64,000 nucleotides of DNA from Bradyrhizobium sp. dw_411. Its GTDB lineage: Bacteria; Pseudomonadota; Alphaproteobacteria; Rhizobiales; Xanthobacteraceae. Numbering within the stretch: the first letter of the stretch is position 1; the number at the start of each line of letters is the position of its first letter. Of this stretch, positions 1 through 8,266 are shown in pieces. Made by a program: the position numbers and the translations under genes. Below the pieces are notes generated by a model. It did not search any database. It saw nothing but the letters and a program-made list of their open reading frames with translations, and was not told the origin of the DNA. The stretch is from assembly GCF_018449695.1 (NCBI RefSeq), contig NZ_JAAVUY010000007.1:248001-312000 (forward strand), given 5' to 3'.

Positions 1-1
1 G

Positions 2-1252
2 ACGCTTCGTTTATCTTCAGAAATCGGTGAGCTGTACGCTCACTCGATGAACAGCGCCTTTTCCGCAACAGAATCCTTTCTTGTCACGGGAGCGCCGCAC
101 GCAACGGCCTATTATCCGCGGGACTTTGCCTGGTTCTATCCCGACGTTCTCGATCCCGATACCATCATGGATTCCGAGGATGCCATTCGCAGGGTTCGTC
201 TGCTTGAAAGAAGTGTCCGGCTCATGCTGGAGGCCGTTCGCGCCGGTGTTGTCACCACCACCATTATCCCCGCGGGACGCAACCGGTACATTGGCGTCAA
301 CTACTTCTCGCGACCTTCAGACACGCTGCTCGGCATCCTCGCCGGTCTGGAGCAAATCATAACCGCCGACCAAAGGGCGTCGGCGTCGTATCTGGGGTTG
401 TCGCAAGGCGCCCATGCGGGCCGCCTGTTGCTGAACGAGTATCGCGACGATCTGAAAAAGGCGATCATCCAGCTCGCAACATCGCTGGAGCCGTTCGACG
501 ATAACGGAACCGGATATTTGCTGTGTGACGCGGCCGCACCCCGCTCCGCGGCGACGGATACCCGCGCCGAACGCAGGCGTTTCGTCACCAATGCCTGCGT
601 TTATGCAACCTTTACGCGCGCGATAGAACTTGAAGTCATCGGTATCAGCGAACTGGAGCAACTGCTCGGGCGCGAACTTTCTCAATATAAAGCGCAACTT
701 CTCTCCTTGTTCGGCGCGCGTGGCTATATCCGCCATTCCCTGGATTGCCGGAACGAACTGCCTGCGTCTTGCGTTGCGCTGGACTTCGTCAATGTGCAGC
801 GAGGATTTTGGGATTTAAAACGCGAGAGCGAGCGCGCGTTGTTCGCAGCCACGACGGACCTGATCCTCGCGGACCCGCGGTTTCGTGTACCGAATACGTC
901 TCACTTCCTGGTTTCCACCAATAATCCACGCCGAAGGATGATCCACAAGATCGCTTCCCCCTCCTATCAGGGGCGTTCTTCCTGGCCGACGTTTAATGTC
1001 GAATTCGCGGACCGCATGCTGGATTACGATGACTTTTCAGGAACCGATACCTATCGATCCTGCGCCCGGGATATCCTGAGCGACATTCGCGCTGCAACTG
1101 AATTGCATGGTGGATATCAGGAGCTCCTGACTGAGAAGGGTCTCAGATATGTTACGTGGGCCTATAAGGGAGCTGTTGCTCACTCCTGGTTTCCTCGTTT
1201 CCTGACCGTCTGGAAAAGGGCATTCGGAACGCCGCTGCTGGATTGGAAATAA
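2..1252 (+). CDS. Possible (alpha/alpha)6-barrel glycosidase-like protein, 5' end outside window
   Basis: The frame is open from base 2. The first ATG (47) has no convincing Shine-Dalgarno sequence, so the gene probably begins upstream of the window; from that ATG it encodes 401 residues. A YYPRDFAW stretch near the visible N-terminus and a C-terminal segment with HGGYQELL and AHSWFPRF resemble six-hairpin (alpha/alpha-barrel) carbohydrate enzymes, where aromatic-R-D motifs line the active site. No signal peptide is visible in the part present. GC content looks lower than in the flagellar genes next to it, which may indicate acquired DNA. The family assignment is inference from motif shape; it could be an unrelated hypothetical protein. 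Confidence 0.55.
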   Translation, partial: TLRLSSEIGELYAHSMNSAFSATESFLVTGAPHATAYYPRDFAWFYPDVLDPDTIMDSEDAIRRVRLLERSVRLMLEAVRAGVVTTTIIPAGRNRYIGVNYFSRPSDTLLGILAGLEQIITADQRASASYLGLSQGAHAGRLLLNEYRDDLKKAIIQLATSLEPFDDNGTGYLLCDAAAPRSAATDTRAERRRFVTNACVYATFTRAIELEVIGISELEQLLGRELSQYKAQLLSLFGARGYIRHSLDCRNELPASCVALDFVNVQRGFWDLKRESERALFAATTDLILADPRFRVPNTSHFLVSTNNPRRRMIHKIASPSYQGRSSWPTFNVEFADRMLDYDDFSGTDTYRSCARDILSDIRAATELHGGYQELLTEKGLRYVTWAYKGAVAHSWFPRFLTVWKRAFGTPLLDWK

Positions 1253-1288
1253 CAGCGTATCGATGCGGCGGCTTCCCCAAAACGAGCA

Positions 1289-1359
1289 CGGCCTTCGCCA
1301 GGGGAGCTGGCGAAGGCCGCGTAGTACATCTCTTCCCGCCTAGGTTCGCGAAGAGATGT
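1289..1359. terminator. Two hairpins between convergent genes
   Basis: A perfect 12-bp stem (1289-1300 with 1308-1319, 7-nt loop) is followed by a 9-bp stem (1326-1334 with 1351-1359). Neither has a clear T-tract. They lie between the convergent ends of the first gene and flgH, so a bidirectional transcription stop is the simplest reading. Confidence 0.5.
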
Positions 1360-1411
1360 GGGAGCTCGTTTCCGTTAGGGGGCCACGGTTTTTCGAAAAC
1401 CGGTTCACACC

Positions 1412-2164
1412 CTAGAACGGCAGCAGCACGTCCATCACCTGTTGGCCGTAACGTGGCTGCTGGATGTCGCTGATCTGGCCGTGGCCGCCATAGGCGATGC
1501 GGGCCTGTGCGATCTTGCTGGAATCGATGGTGTTGTCGCTCTGGATGTCTTCCGGCCGCACGATACCGGCGACGATCAGTTCGCGCATTTCGAAATTGAC
1601 GCGGACCTCCTGCTTGCCTTCGACCACGAGGTTGCCGTTCGGGAGCAACTGGGTGACGACGGCGGCGATGTTGGTCTGCAAGGTTTCCGCGCGCTGGATC
1701 GTGCCCTTGCCGTCGCTGTTGGAGGTGGCGTCCGCCGTCAGCAGGCGGCCGGGAAGGGCGGTTTTTCCGGTCAGGAGGTTGCTGCCGAGGAACGCGGTAA
1801 TGCCGGAGTCTTCAGTCACGGTGCGGGTGCGCTGGGTCTCGTTGGCGAAGTTCGCCTGGTCGGTGATGTTGACGGTGACGGTCAGGAGGTCGCCGATCTG
1901 ATGCGCGCGCTGGTCCTTGAAGAACGACCGCGATCCGTTGCGCCACAGTGAATTGGCGTTGTAGGAAACCGCTTCCGGCTTCGGCATCGGCATCTGCACC
2001 GGCTTGTAACCGGGCGCCGTTGTCGGATTGTCGATCGACGACAGTTTCGGCGTTTCACCGATCTGGGAAAGACGATCGATCGATGAACAGCCGCCTGTGA
2101 GACCGACGATGGTCATCAGACTGGCCGTCAACGCGAAGCGATTGATACTGGACCTGAACAACAT
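1412..2164 (-). CDS. flgH: Flagellar L-ring protein FlgH
   Basis: This 250-residue lipoprotein forms the L-ring, the outer-membrane bushing of the flagellar rod. The N-terminus has a short basic part, a hydrophobic stretch and a lipid-attachment cysteine at about residue 26 (context LTGGC, slightly off the usual L-A/S-G-C box). The rest carries typical FlgH features: SLWRNGSRSFF, RAHQIGDLLTV and the C-terminal VRPEDI and GHGQISD segments. It is the last gene of the same-strand run flgF-flgG-flgA-flgH, starting 5 bp after flgA ends, so it is probably cotranscribed and translationally coupled. Confidence 0.95.
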   Translation of the reverse strand: MLFRSSINRFALTASLMTIVGLTGGCSSIDRLSQIGETPKLSSIDNPTTAPGYKPVQMPMPKPEAVSYNANSLWRNGSRSFFKDQRAHQIGDLLTVTVNITDQANFANETQRTRTVTEDSGITAFLGSNLLTGKTALPGRLLTADATSNSDGKGTIQRAETLQTNIAAVVTQLLPNGNLVVEGKQEVRVNFEMRELIVAGIVRPEDIQSDNTIDSSKIAQARIAYGGHGQISDIQQPRYGQQVMDVLLPF

Positions 2165-2169
2165 CTACA

Positions 2170-3225
2170 TTACTCGGCTTTTGGAGACACTGGCGCGTTA
2201 TTGCTGTTGGCGACTGAAACGGGGGCGGCGGTTTCGGCATCGGCGGTAGCGGGAAGCCGCGGGGTGGCGACTGAAATCGCGACCTGGCCGCGGCCGATCA
2301 CGACGCCGGACACCGTGCGCTTCGATTGCAGATTGAGAACGTTGACGACGTCGCCGTCGGTGCCGTTGTCCATGGCCTTGCCGCGAACGGTGAGATAGAG
2401 GCCGGTGGCTTCGTAAATCAGCGTCACGTTGTCGTCGCGCTGCACCAGGTCCGGTTTGCCGAGATCGGCGACCTTGATGGCCTGGCCGGCGCGCAGTTGC
2501 TTGCGCATCTGCATGCCCACGGCCTTGGTGCGGGTGGCGGCGTCGCCGCCGACTTCGGCCTTCGGGCGCCGTTCGGTGATCACGTCGGAGGATTTCAGCA
2601 CATCGTTGCGCTCGACGTTACGGGTCAGCACCGCCGTTTCCACCGTCTCGATCGCAACGCCGGTGAATCGCAGTTTGGCCGACGGCTTGTTGTTATCGTT
2701 CGAAACCTCGAAGGAGATATCGAAGCGGCCGTTGCGCGGCTCGTAGCGGACCGAGATCGGCTGCAGCGCGCCGGTGCTCGACGCCTCCAGCCTGATATCG
2801 GCGATGTCGCGGTCGAAGGTCAGGCCGAGATTGGCGGCGTCGCCAAGGCCGTTGCGATGTTCGAGCGTGTGGGCGACCGCGGCTTCGATCTCCTTGCCCT
2901 CGAAGGCGCGCGACAGCCGGGTCACCGAAACCGCCTTGATGTCCCTGGTGTCGACGCCGATCACCTGATGGGCCTGCAATGCTGCGATAACCTGCGCGGT
3001 CGGCAGCGAGCCGGTGGTGCCGAGATCGGGCGCACGATAGATCGCGATCTGCGCGGATGTGCCGGCATTGTCGATCATGTCGCCGATCCGCACCACGTCG
3101 CTTTCGACGGTGACGGTTGAGCGAAGCACCGGACCTGCGATGACTTCCTCGCTGTCCTGCGCCCACGCCGTCACGGATGTGGCAGCAAGCAGGATGACGG
3201 CAAATATGAACGCGCGGGCAGTCAT
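2170..3225 (-). CDS. flgA: Flagellar P-ring assembly chaperone FlgA
   Basis: FlgA is the periplasmic chaperone for assembly of the FlgI P-ring. At 351 residues it is longer than enteric FlgA, as is common in alphaproteobacteria. A signal peptide covers roughly residues 1-22, ending AWAQ. The C-terminal third has the SAF/FlgA-type beta-clip region: NVERNDVLKSSDV, a GMQMRKQLRAGQAI segment and GLYLTVRGKAMDNG. The start is supported by a GAGGGAG Shine-Dalgarno sequence. It lies 11 bp after flgG and just before flgH. flgI itself is not in the window. Confidence 0.93.
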   Translation of the reverse strand: MTARAFIFAVILLAATSVTAWAQDSEEVIAGPVLRSTVTVESDVVRIGDMIDNAGTSAQIAIYRAPDLGTTGSLPTAQVIAALQAHQVIGVDTRDIKAVSVTRLSRAFEGKEIEAAVAHTLEHRNGLGDAANLGLTFDRDIADIRLEASSTGALQPISVRYEPRNGRFDISFEVSNDNNKPSAKLRFTGVAIETVETAVLTRNVERNDVLKSSDVITERRPKAEVGGDAATRTKAVGMQMRKQLRAGQAIKVADLGKPDLVQRDDNVTLIYEATGLYLTVRGKAMDNGTDGDVVNVLNLQSKRTVSGVVIGRGQVAISVATPRLPATADAETAAPVSVANSNNAPVSPKAE

Positions 3226-3236
3226 CGTCAGCTCCC

Positions 3237-4028
3237 TCAGCGGAACAGCGCGGTGGTGGATTGCATCATCTGGTCGGCCGCGGTGATCACCTTCGCATTC
3301 ATTTCGTAGGCGCGTTGCGCGGCGATCAGGTCCGACATTTCCGAGACGACGTCGACGTTCGCCTGTTCGAGGCTGCCTTGGGTGATGCCGGCATAGCCTT
3401 CGGCGTTGGCGAGGCCATCCTGCGGCGCGCCGGAAGATGGCGTGTCGGTGAACAGGTTGCTGCCGACCGGCTGCAGGCCGGCCTTGTTGATGAATCGCGT
3501 CAGGCCGATCTGGCCGATGATCGTGGACGTGTTGGTCGATCCCGGCAGCGTCACGGAGACCTGGCCCTGGGCGTTGACGGTCAGGCCCGAGGCATTGTTC
3601 GGGATCGTGATGGTCGGCTGTACCGGATTGCCCTGCGCGGTGACGATGCGTCCGGTGTTGTCCATCTGGAACGTGCCGTCCCTGGTATATTGATAGGTGC
3701 CATCCGGCATCAGGATCTTGAAGAAGCCTTCGCCGGTCAGCGCGAGATCGAGATCGTTGCCGGTCTGCGACAGCGTGCCCTGGGTCATCGAGCGCGGCGT
3801 GCCGACGGTCTTGACACCGCCGCCGATATCAATGCCGACCGGCAGGATGGTGCCCTGATCGGAAGCCTGCGCGCCGACCCGGCGGACATGCTCGTAGATC
3901 AGGTCCTGAAACGAGGCGGTCTGCTTCTTGTAGCCGGTGGTGCGCAGGTTCGCGATGTTGTTGGAGATGACCTGGACGTTGAGTTCCTGGGCCGCCATTC
4001 CGGTCGCAGCAGTATGAAGCGCTTGCAT
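3237..4028 (-). CDS. flgG: Flagellar distal rod protein FlgG
   Basis: This 263-residue protein matches the usual FlgG length. It has the N-terminal rod motif (NVQVISNNIANLRTTGYK), a central GTLSQTGNDLDLAL-GEGFF block, a YTRDGTF segment and the C-terminal helix with EQANVDVVSEMSDLI and AQRAYEMNAK. FlgG builds the straight distal rod that passes through the P and L rings. It is exported by the flagellar type III apparatus, consistent with the absence of a signal peptide. It sits 21 bp downstream of flgF in the same operon. Confidence 0.97.
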   Translation of the reverse strand: MQALHTAATGMAAQELNVQVISNNIANLRTTGYKKQTASFQDLIYEHVRRVGAQASDQGTILPVGIDIGGGVKTVGTPRSMTQGTLSQTGNDLDLALTGEGFFKILMPDGTYQYTRDGTFQMDNTGRIVTAQGNPVQPTITIPNNASGLTVNAQGQVSVTLPGSTNTSTIIGQIGLTRFINKAGLQPVGSNLFTDTPSSGAPQDGLANAEGYAGITQGSLEQANVDVVSEMSDLIAAQRAYEMNAKVITAADQMMQSTTALFR

Positions 4029-4049
4029 GGATCGTCTCCTGAATGGCCG

Positions 4050-4814
4050 TTAAGCCGGAACGTCGGCGAGTTGCTGAATTGCAGTCTTGTGCAGATCGTG
4101 TTGCTGCTGCAGCAGCGTCGACATCGACGTGTAGGCGCGCGTGACGTCCATCATGCGGCTCATTTCCGCCACCGCGTTGACGTTCGACTTCTCGATGAAA
4201 CCCTGGCGGACCACGGATTTGATGTCGGGCTGCGCCGCGCCGCCTTCGCCGGCGGCATAGAGGTTCAAGCCCTCTTTCAGCAGTTTCTGCGCGTCGGCGA
4301 AGTTCACCACCCGGAGCTTGCCGCGGATCGAATCCGTGCGGTTGTTGCCTTCCACCACGGTGACGGTGCCGTCGGGCGTGATGTTGATGTCATGGTCGGT
4401 CGGCTGAAACACGATGGGGCCGCCGGTGCCGAGCACCGGATTGCCAGCAACCGTCACCAACTGGCCCTGGTTGTTGATCTGCAGGCTGCCGTCGCGGGTG
4501 TAGCGTTCGCCGCCCGGCGCCTGCACCACCAGAAAGCCGGAGCCGTCGATGGCGAGATCGAGGGGATTTTTGGTCTGCTCGCTCGCGCCCTGGGTAAAGT
4601 TGCGGAAGGTGCCGCGGTCCTGGACATAGCTGACGCGGCGGTCGCCGCCGACGAAGTTGTCTTCGTGCGCGCCCGACTTCAGATATTCCTCGAACAGCGA
4701 ACTGTCGGCCTTGTAGCCCGTCGTATTGACGTTCGCGATGTTGTTGGCAACGACATCCATCTGCCGTTCCAGCGTCGTCTGCCGCGATAGTCCGACGAGA
4801 AGCGTGTTCTCCAT
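4050..4814 (-). CDS. flgF: Flagellar proximal rod protein FlgF
   Basis: This 254-residue FlgF has the N-terminal motif MDVVANNIANVNTTGYK, the GASEQTKNPLDLAIDG-GFLVV block, RYTRDGSL and a C-terminal EKSNVNAVAEMSRMM helix that ends in a Gln-rich LLQQQHDLHK tail. It is a rod subunit located below FlgG. It is the first gene of the leftward flagellar operon, and the 395 bp upstream separate it from the divergent fliL operon. Confidence 0.95.
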   Translation of the reverse strand: MENTLLVGLSRQTTLERQMDVVANNIANVNTTGYKADSSLFEEYLKSGAHEDNFVGGDRRVSYVQDRGTFRNFTQGASEQTKNPLDLAIDGSGFLVVQAPGGERYTRDGSLQINNQGQLVTVAGNPVLGTGGPIVFQPTDHDINITPDGTVTVVEGNNRTDSIRGKLRVVNFADAQKLLKEGLNLYAAGEGGAAQPDIKSVVRQGFIEKSNVNAVAEMSRMMDVTRAYTSMSTLLQQQHDLHKTAIQQLADVPA

Positions 4815-5209
4815 CGCTCATTCTCCCCTTGATGATCCGCGCCCGAAGCCCTCCCAGGCTGGTTGCGGATCCTGCGAACCGCTGGCTCTCCCAAGCCGCG
4901 ATCCGCAGACCACACAGCGAAAGCCGTGCCAGTTCGGAAAACGTCGATTTTATAACGGCTTAGATATTTAAGAGGGGTCCCGCACGGGCGGCAATAAGGT
5001 CTTGTTGACCATGTTTGCCCGGCAACTTTTTCCTACCTGGAGCGCAAAAGAAAGGTTCCATTAACCATTATTACCTTAGCGTTGCTTTCAGAGAGCGCGA
5101 CTGCGCTGGCGGCATTCGTATTGCGTCCTTGAGCCTGCCTGCCGGCATCGCGTTCATTTCCCAGGGGATCGTCTCTTAATGGGATCATTTCCTAACAGGG
5201 CTGCGGGCA
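4815..5209. promoter_or_regulatory. Divergent promoter region between flgF and fliL
   Basis: This 395-bp gap holds no convincing gene. Its middle (about 4935-5090) is visibly AT-richer than the flanks, with runs such as TTTTATAACGG and ATTAACCATTATTACC. Two divergent flagellar operons start from it, so it should carry promoters for both. I could not assign individual -10/-35 or sigma-54 elements with confidence. Confidence 0.5.
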
Positions 5210-5707
5210 ATGGCAGACAAGGACGAAGCGGAAGGCGGCGCGGAAGCTTCGGAAGAAGTCGTCGCCAAGCCCAAAGGCAAACTCAAGCTGATCCTTGCCG
5301 TGGTCCTCGTGCTCGTCGTCTTGGGCGGCGGATTGGGCTGGTTCTTTTTCCTGCGCCATCACGGCGAAGAGCAGCATGCCGAGGCGCCGCCGCCAAAACC
5401 GTCAGCCTTTGTCGAGGTGCCGGACATGCTGGTCAACCTGGTCGGCTTGCCCGGCGAGCGTGTGCAGTATCTGAAATTGAAGATCGTGCTCGAGGTCAAG
5501 GAAGAGAAGCAGGTCGAGACCATCAAGCCGAACCTGCCGCGCGTCACCGATATCTTCCAGACCTATCTGCGTGAGCTGCGGGCGAGCGACATCGGCGGTT
5601 CGGCCGGGCTGTTTCGCTTGAGGGAAGAGTTGACCAAGCGCGTCAATGCGGCGGTGTCGCCCGACAAGGTCGCTGCAGTTTTGTTCAAGGAAATCGTCGT
5701 TCAGTGA
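5210..5707 (+). CDS. fliL: Flagellar basal-body-associated protein FliL
   Basis: FliL is an inner-membrane protein that assembles around the stator and modulates stator activation. The 165-residue product has an acidic N-terminus (MADKDEAEGGAE), a single transmembrane helix at about residues 22-47 (LKLILAVVLVLVVLGGGLGW and following residues), a linker, and a periplasmic FliL domain (FVEVPDMLVNLV, YLKLKIVLEV, LPRVTDIFQTYLREL, LRASDIGGSAGLF). It opens the rightward operon and ends 18 bp before fliM. Confidence 0.96.
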   Translation: MADKDEAEGGAEASEEVVAKPKGKLKLILAVVLVLVVLGGGLGWFFFLRHHGEEQHAEAPPPKPSAFVEVPDMLVNLVGLPGERVQYLKLKIVLEVKEEKQVETIKPNLPRVTDIFQTYLRELRASDIGGSAGLFRLREELTKRVNAAVSPDKVAAVLFKEIVVQ

Positions 5708-5725
5708 CGAGACGGATTTGGAATC

Positions 5726-6928
5726 ATGGCGGGTAACGATCCAGTCGACCAGGATGCAATCGCAGCCCAATGGGAAGCGTCGCTGGATTCCGAGGACCCC
5801 ACGGAGGCCGCGGAAGCGGCTGCGGCCAATGAACTCTCCGGCACGATGGCCCTGCAATGGGCCGCGATGGTCGAAGACGGCAGCCGCGATTTCGGCAACG
5901 GCAAGAACGGCGGCGAGCGGGTTCTTTCGCAGGAAGAAATCGACAATCTGCTCGGTTTTACCGTCGGCGACGTCAATCTCGACGACAATTCCGGCATTCG
6001 CGCCATCATCGATTCCGCGATGGTGTCCTACGAGCGTCTGCCGATGCTCGAAATCGTTTTCGACCGGCTGGTGCGGCTGATGACCACCAGCCTGCGCAAC
6101 TTCACCTCCGACAACGTCGAAGTGTCGCTCGATCGCATCACCTCGGTGCGGTTCGGCGACTACATGAATTCGATCCCGCTGCCGGCGGTACTGTGCGTGT
6201 TCAAGGCCGAGGAATGGGAAAATTTCGGCCTCGCCACAGTGGACTCCAGTCTGATCTATTCGATGATCGACGTTTTGCTCGGCGGCCGCCGCGGCCAGAC
6301 CTCGCTGCGCATCGAGGGGCGTCCCTATACGACCATCGAAACCAATCTGGTGAAGCGGCTGGTTGAAGTCGTGCTGACCGATGCCGAGCAGGCCTTTCGG
6401 CCACTGTCGCCGGTGACTTTCAGCATCGACCGGCTGGAAACCAACCCGCGCTTTGCCGCCATCAGCCGGCCGGCCAATGCCGCCATTCTGGTGCGGCTGC
6501 ATATCGATATGGAAGACCGCGGCGGCAATATCGAGCTGCTGCTGCCCTATGCCACTATTGAGCCGATCCGCAGCGTGTTGCTGCAGATGTTCATGGGTGA
6601 AAAATTCGGCCGCGATCCGATCTGGGAAGGTCATTTCGCCACCGAAGTGGGGCAGGCGGAGATTTCCGTCGATGCCGTGCTCTATGAAGCCGACATTCCG
6701 CTGAAACAGTTGATGAAGCTGAAGGTCGGCGACACCCTGCCGCTGGAGATGCGCGCCGACGCGCTGGTCGCGGTGCGCTGCGGCAACGTCACTCTGACCG
6801 AAGGACGGATGGGCCGGGTCGGCGACCGCGTCGCCATTCGCGTCACCAAGCAATTGCGCAAGCCGAATACGACCTTTGCGATGTTCGAGAAAGCCGACGA
6901 ACAAAACAAGCTGATGGAGTCCCAATGA
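5726..6928 (+). CDS. fliM: Flagellar motor switch protein FliM
   Basis: FliM is the C-ring switch component that receives CheY-P and sets rotation direction. The 400-residue product is longer than enteric FliM because an Ala/Glu-rich N-terminal extension of about 70 residues precedes the signature LSQEEIDNLLGF, which is normally near the N-terminus. The CheC-like middle domain (RLPMLEIVFDRLVRLM, ALLCVF-type segment, SSLIYSMIDVLLGGRRG) and the C-terminal SpoA domain (VGDTLPLEM) follow in order. The stop overlaps the next start by 4 bp (ATGA), indicating translational coupling. Confidence 0.96.
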   Translation: MAGNDPVDQDAIAAQWEASLDSEDPTEAAEAAAANELSGTMALQWAAMVEDGSRDFGNGKNGGERVLSQEEIDNLLGFTVGDVNLDDNSGIRAIIDSAMVSYERLPMLEIVFDRLVRLMTTSLRNFTSDNVEVSLDRITSVRFGDYMNSIPLPAVLCVFKAEEWENFGLATVDSSLIYSMIDVLLGGRRGQTSLRIEGRPYTTIETNLVKRLVEVVLTDAEQAFRPLSPVTFSIDRLETNPRFAAISRPANAAILVRLHIDMEDRGGNIELLLPYATIEPIRSVLLQMFMGEKFGRDPIWEGHFATEVGQAEISVDAVLYEADIPLKQLMKLKVGDTLPLEMRADALVAVRCGNVTLTEGRMGRVGDRVAIRVTKQLRKPNTTFAMFEKADEQNKLMESQ

Positions 6929-7368
6929 GCCATTCATTAGGTGTTGCGATCGAGAGCCTGGTGGCAGTCCTGCTCCTGCTCACCATCGGCTATTGCATGC
7001 TGCTGAACACCCGCCTGAAGCGGTTGAAGGCGGACGAACATTCGCTGAAGGCAACGATCGGGGAGTTGATCACGGCGACTGAAATCGCCGAACGCGCCAT
7101 CGGCGGCCTCAAGCATACCGTCCGCGACGTCAACGAGAACCTCAACACCCAGCTCACCTCGGCGGGCCAGATGTCGCTGCAGTTGAAGAAGCAATTGCAG
7201 GAAAGCGACAATGTGCTGCGGCGGCTGTCCAAGATCGCCGCGGCGGCACGGCCATCGTCCGAGCCGGAAGCGGAGCCGGCGGTTCCCAAGATGTCGGCGG
7301 CCAAGGCGGTTGCCGCCGCAGCGCAGGCATTTTCTGACCGCAGAAGGGCTGATGGCCTCGCCGCATGA
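6925..7368 (+). CDS. DUF6468-type flagellar-locus protein
   Basis: This 147-residue protein has one N-terminal transmembrane helix (about residues 8-26, SLVAVLLLLTIGYCMLLN), then a predicted coiled coil (RLKADEHSLKATIGELI to QLKKQLQESDNVLRRLSK) and an Ala/Pro tail. Its size, topology and position between fliM and motE match the DUF6468 proteins of alphaproteobacterial flagellar clusters; that family name is from memory. It overlaps fliM by 4 bp and motE by 4 bp, so the three are likely one coupled translation unit. Its molecular role is not known to me; a membrane-anchored scaffold is only a guess. Confidence 0.85.
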   Translation: MSHSLGVAIESLVAVLLLLTIGYCMLLNTRLKRLKADEHSLKATIGELITATEIAERAIGGLKHTVRDVNENLNTQLTSAGQMSLQLKKQLQESDNVLRRLSKIAAAARPSSEPEAEPAVPKMSAAKAVAAAAQAFSDRRRADGLAA

Positions 7369-8162
7369 AAGCTTTTCGTGACATTCGCGTTCTGCCTGTT
7401 GTCCTGGTTGCGATCTTCGGCCTTGCGGTATTGAAGATCGCCGGGCTCGTGATCGATGGCGGCTACGTGTTCGATTACAGACCTGAAAACACCGGCCAGT
7501 CCTGGGCGCAGGAATCCTTTAATTTCCCCGGCGGAAGCAAGACCGCTGCCAACAAGATCGACAAATCCGACATCACGGGTTCGGTTAACGAGAAGCCCAA
7601 GGAAGAAGAAGCCAAGCCCGCCGTCGCCGCGCCGGAAGTGGCGAAGCCCGAAGGTGTCGCCGTCAATCCCGAGCAGCAGCAACAGGGCATGACGGTGTCG
7701 CCGTCCGAGCGCGCGATCCTGGAGCGGCTGCAGGCGCGGCGGCAGGAACTCGAAGCCCGTGCGCGCGAAATCGACATTCGCGAAAGCCTGCTCAAGGCCG
7801 CCGAAAAGCGCGTCGAGTCCAAGGTCGAGGAAATGAAAGCCGTGGAGTCGCGGATATCGACCGCGACCCAGCAGAAAAGCGAAGCGGACACCGCGCGCTT
7901 CAAGGGCATCGTGACCATGTACGAGGCCATGAAGCCAAAGGACGCCGCCAAGGTGTTCGACCGGCTCGAAATGCCGGTGCTGATCGAAATCGCAACCCAG
8001 ATCGCGCCACGCAAGATGTCCGATATTCTCGGGCTGATGCAGACCGAAGCGGCCGAGCGGCTCACCGTCGAGATGGCCCGGCGCGCCGGGTCGGACAAGT
8101 CGGCTTCCGCGGCCGAACTTCCCAAGATCGAGGGCAAGATCATGCCGCAAAAGCCCAATTAA
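7365..8162 (+). CDS. motE: MotE family flagellar motility protein (MgtE-N-like domain)
   Basis: This 265-residue protein has an N-terminal signal/anchor (about residues 8-25), a Pro/Ala/Glu linker, a long coiled coil (about 110-170, RQELEARAREIDIRESLLK) and a C-terminal MgtE intracellular-type helical domain (MYEAMKPKDAAKVFDRLEMP, APRKMSDILGLMQ). In Sinorhizobium, MotE is a periplasmic chaperone for the motility protein MotC; that role is established there and inferred here. The ATG overlaps the preceding gene by 4 bp. The next gene, 105 bp downstream, encodes a very large exported TPR protein that is a plausible client. Confidence 0.88.
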   Translation: MKAFRDIRVLPVVLVAIFGLAVLKIAGLVIDGGYVFDYRPENTGQSWAQESFNFPGGSKTAANKIDKSDITGSVNEKPKEEEAKPAVAAPEVAKPEGVAVNPEQQQQGMTVSPSERAILERLQARRQELEARAREIDIRESLLKAAEKRVESKVEEMKAVESRISTATQQKSEADTARFKGIVTMYEAMKPKDAAKVFDRLEMPVLIEIATQIAPRKMSDILGLMQTEAAERLTVEMARRAGSDKSASAAELPKIEGKIMPQKPN

Positions 8163-8266
8163 CGGGGATATTTAACAAGTCCTTAAACCGCCAATTCTAG
8201 ATTCGAAGGCTTTAGGGCATGCGGGGGCGCATGGCCGGCGATGTTTGAACCGAAAGACACGTTGGA

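Noticed and set aside
5402..6937. A 511-codon open frame antisense to fliL and fliM
   Set aside because: Same reason: no domain, Arg/Asp/His-rich shadow of the fliM frame.
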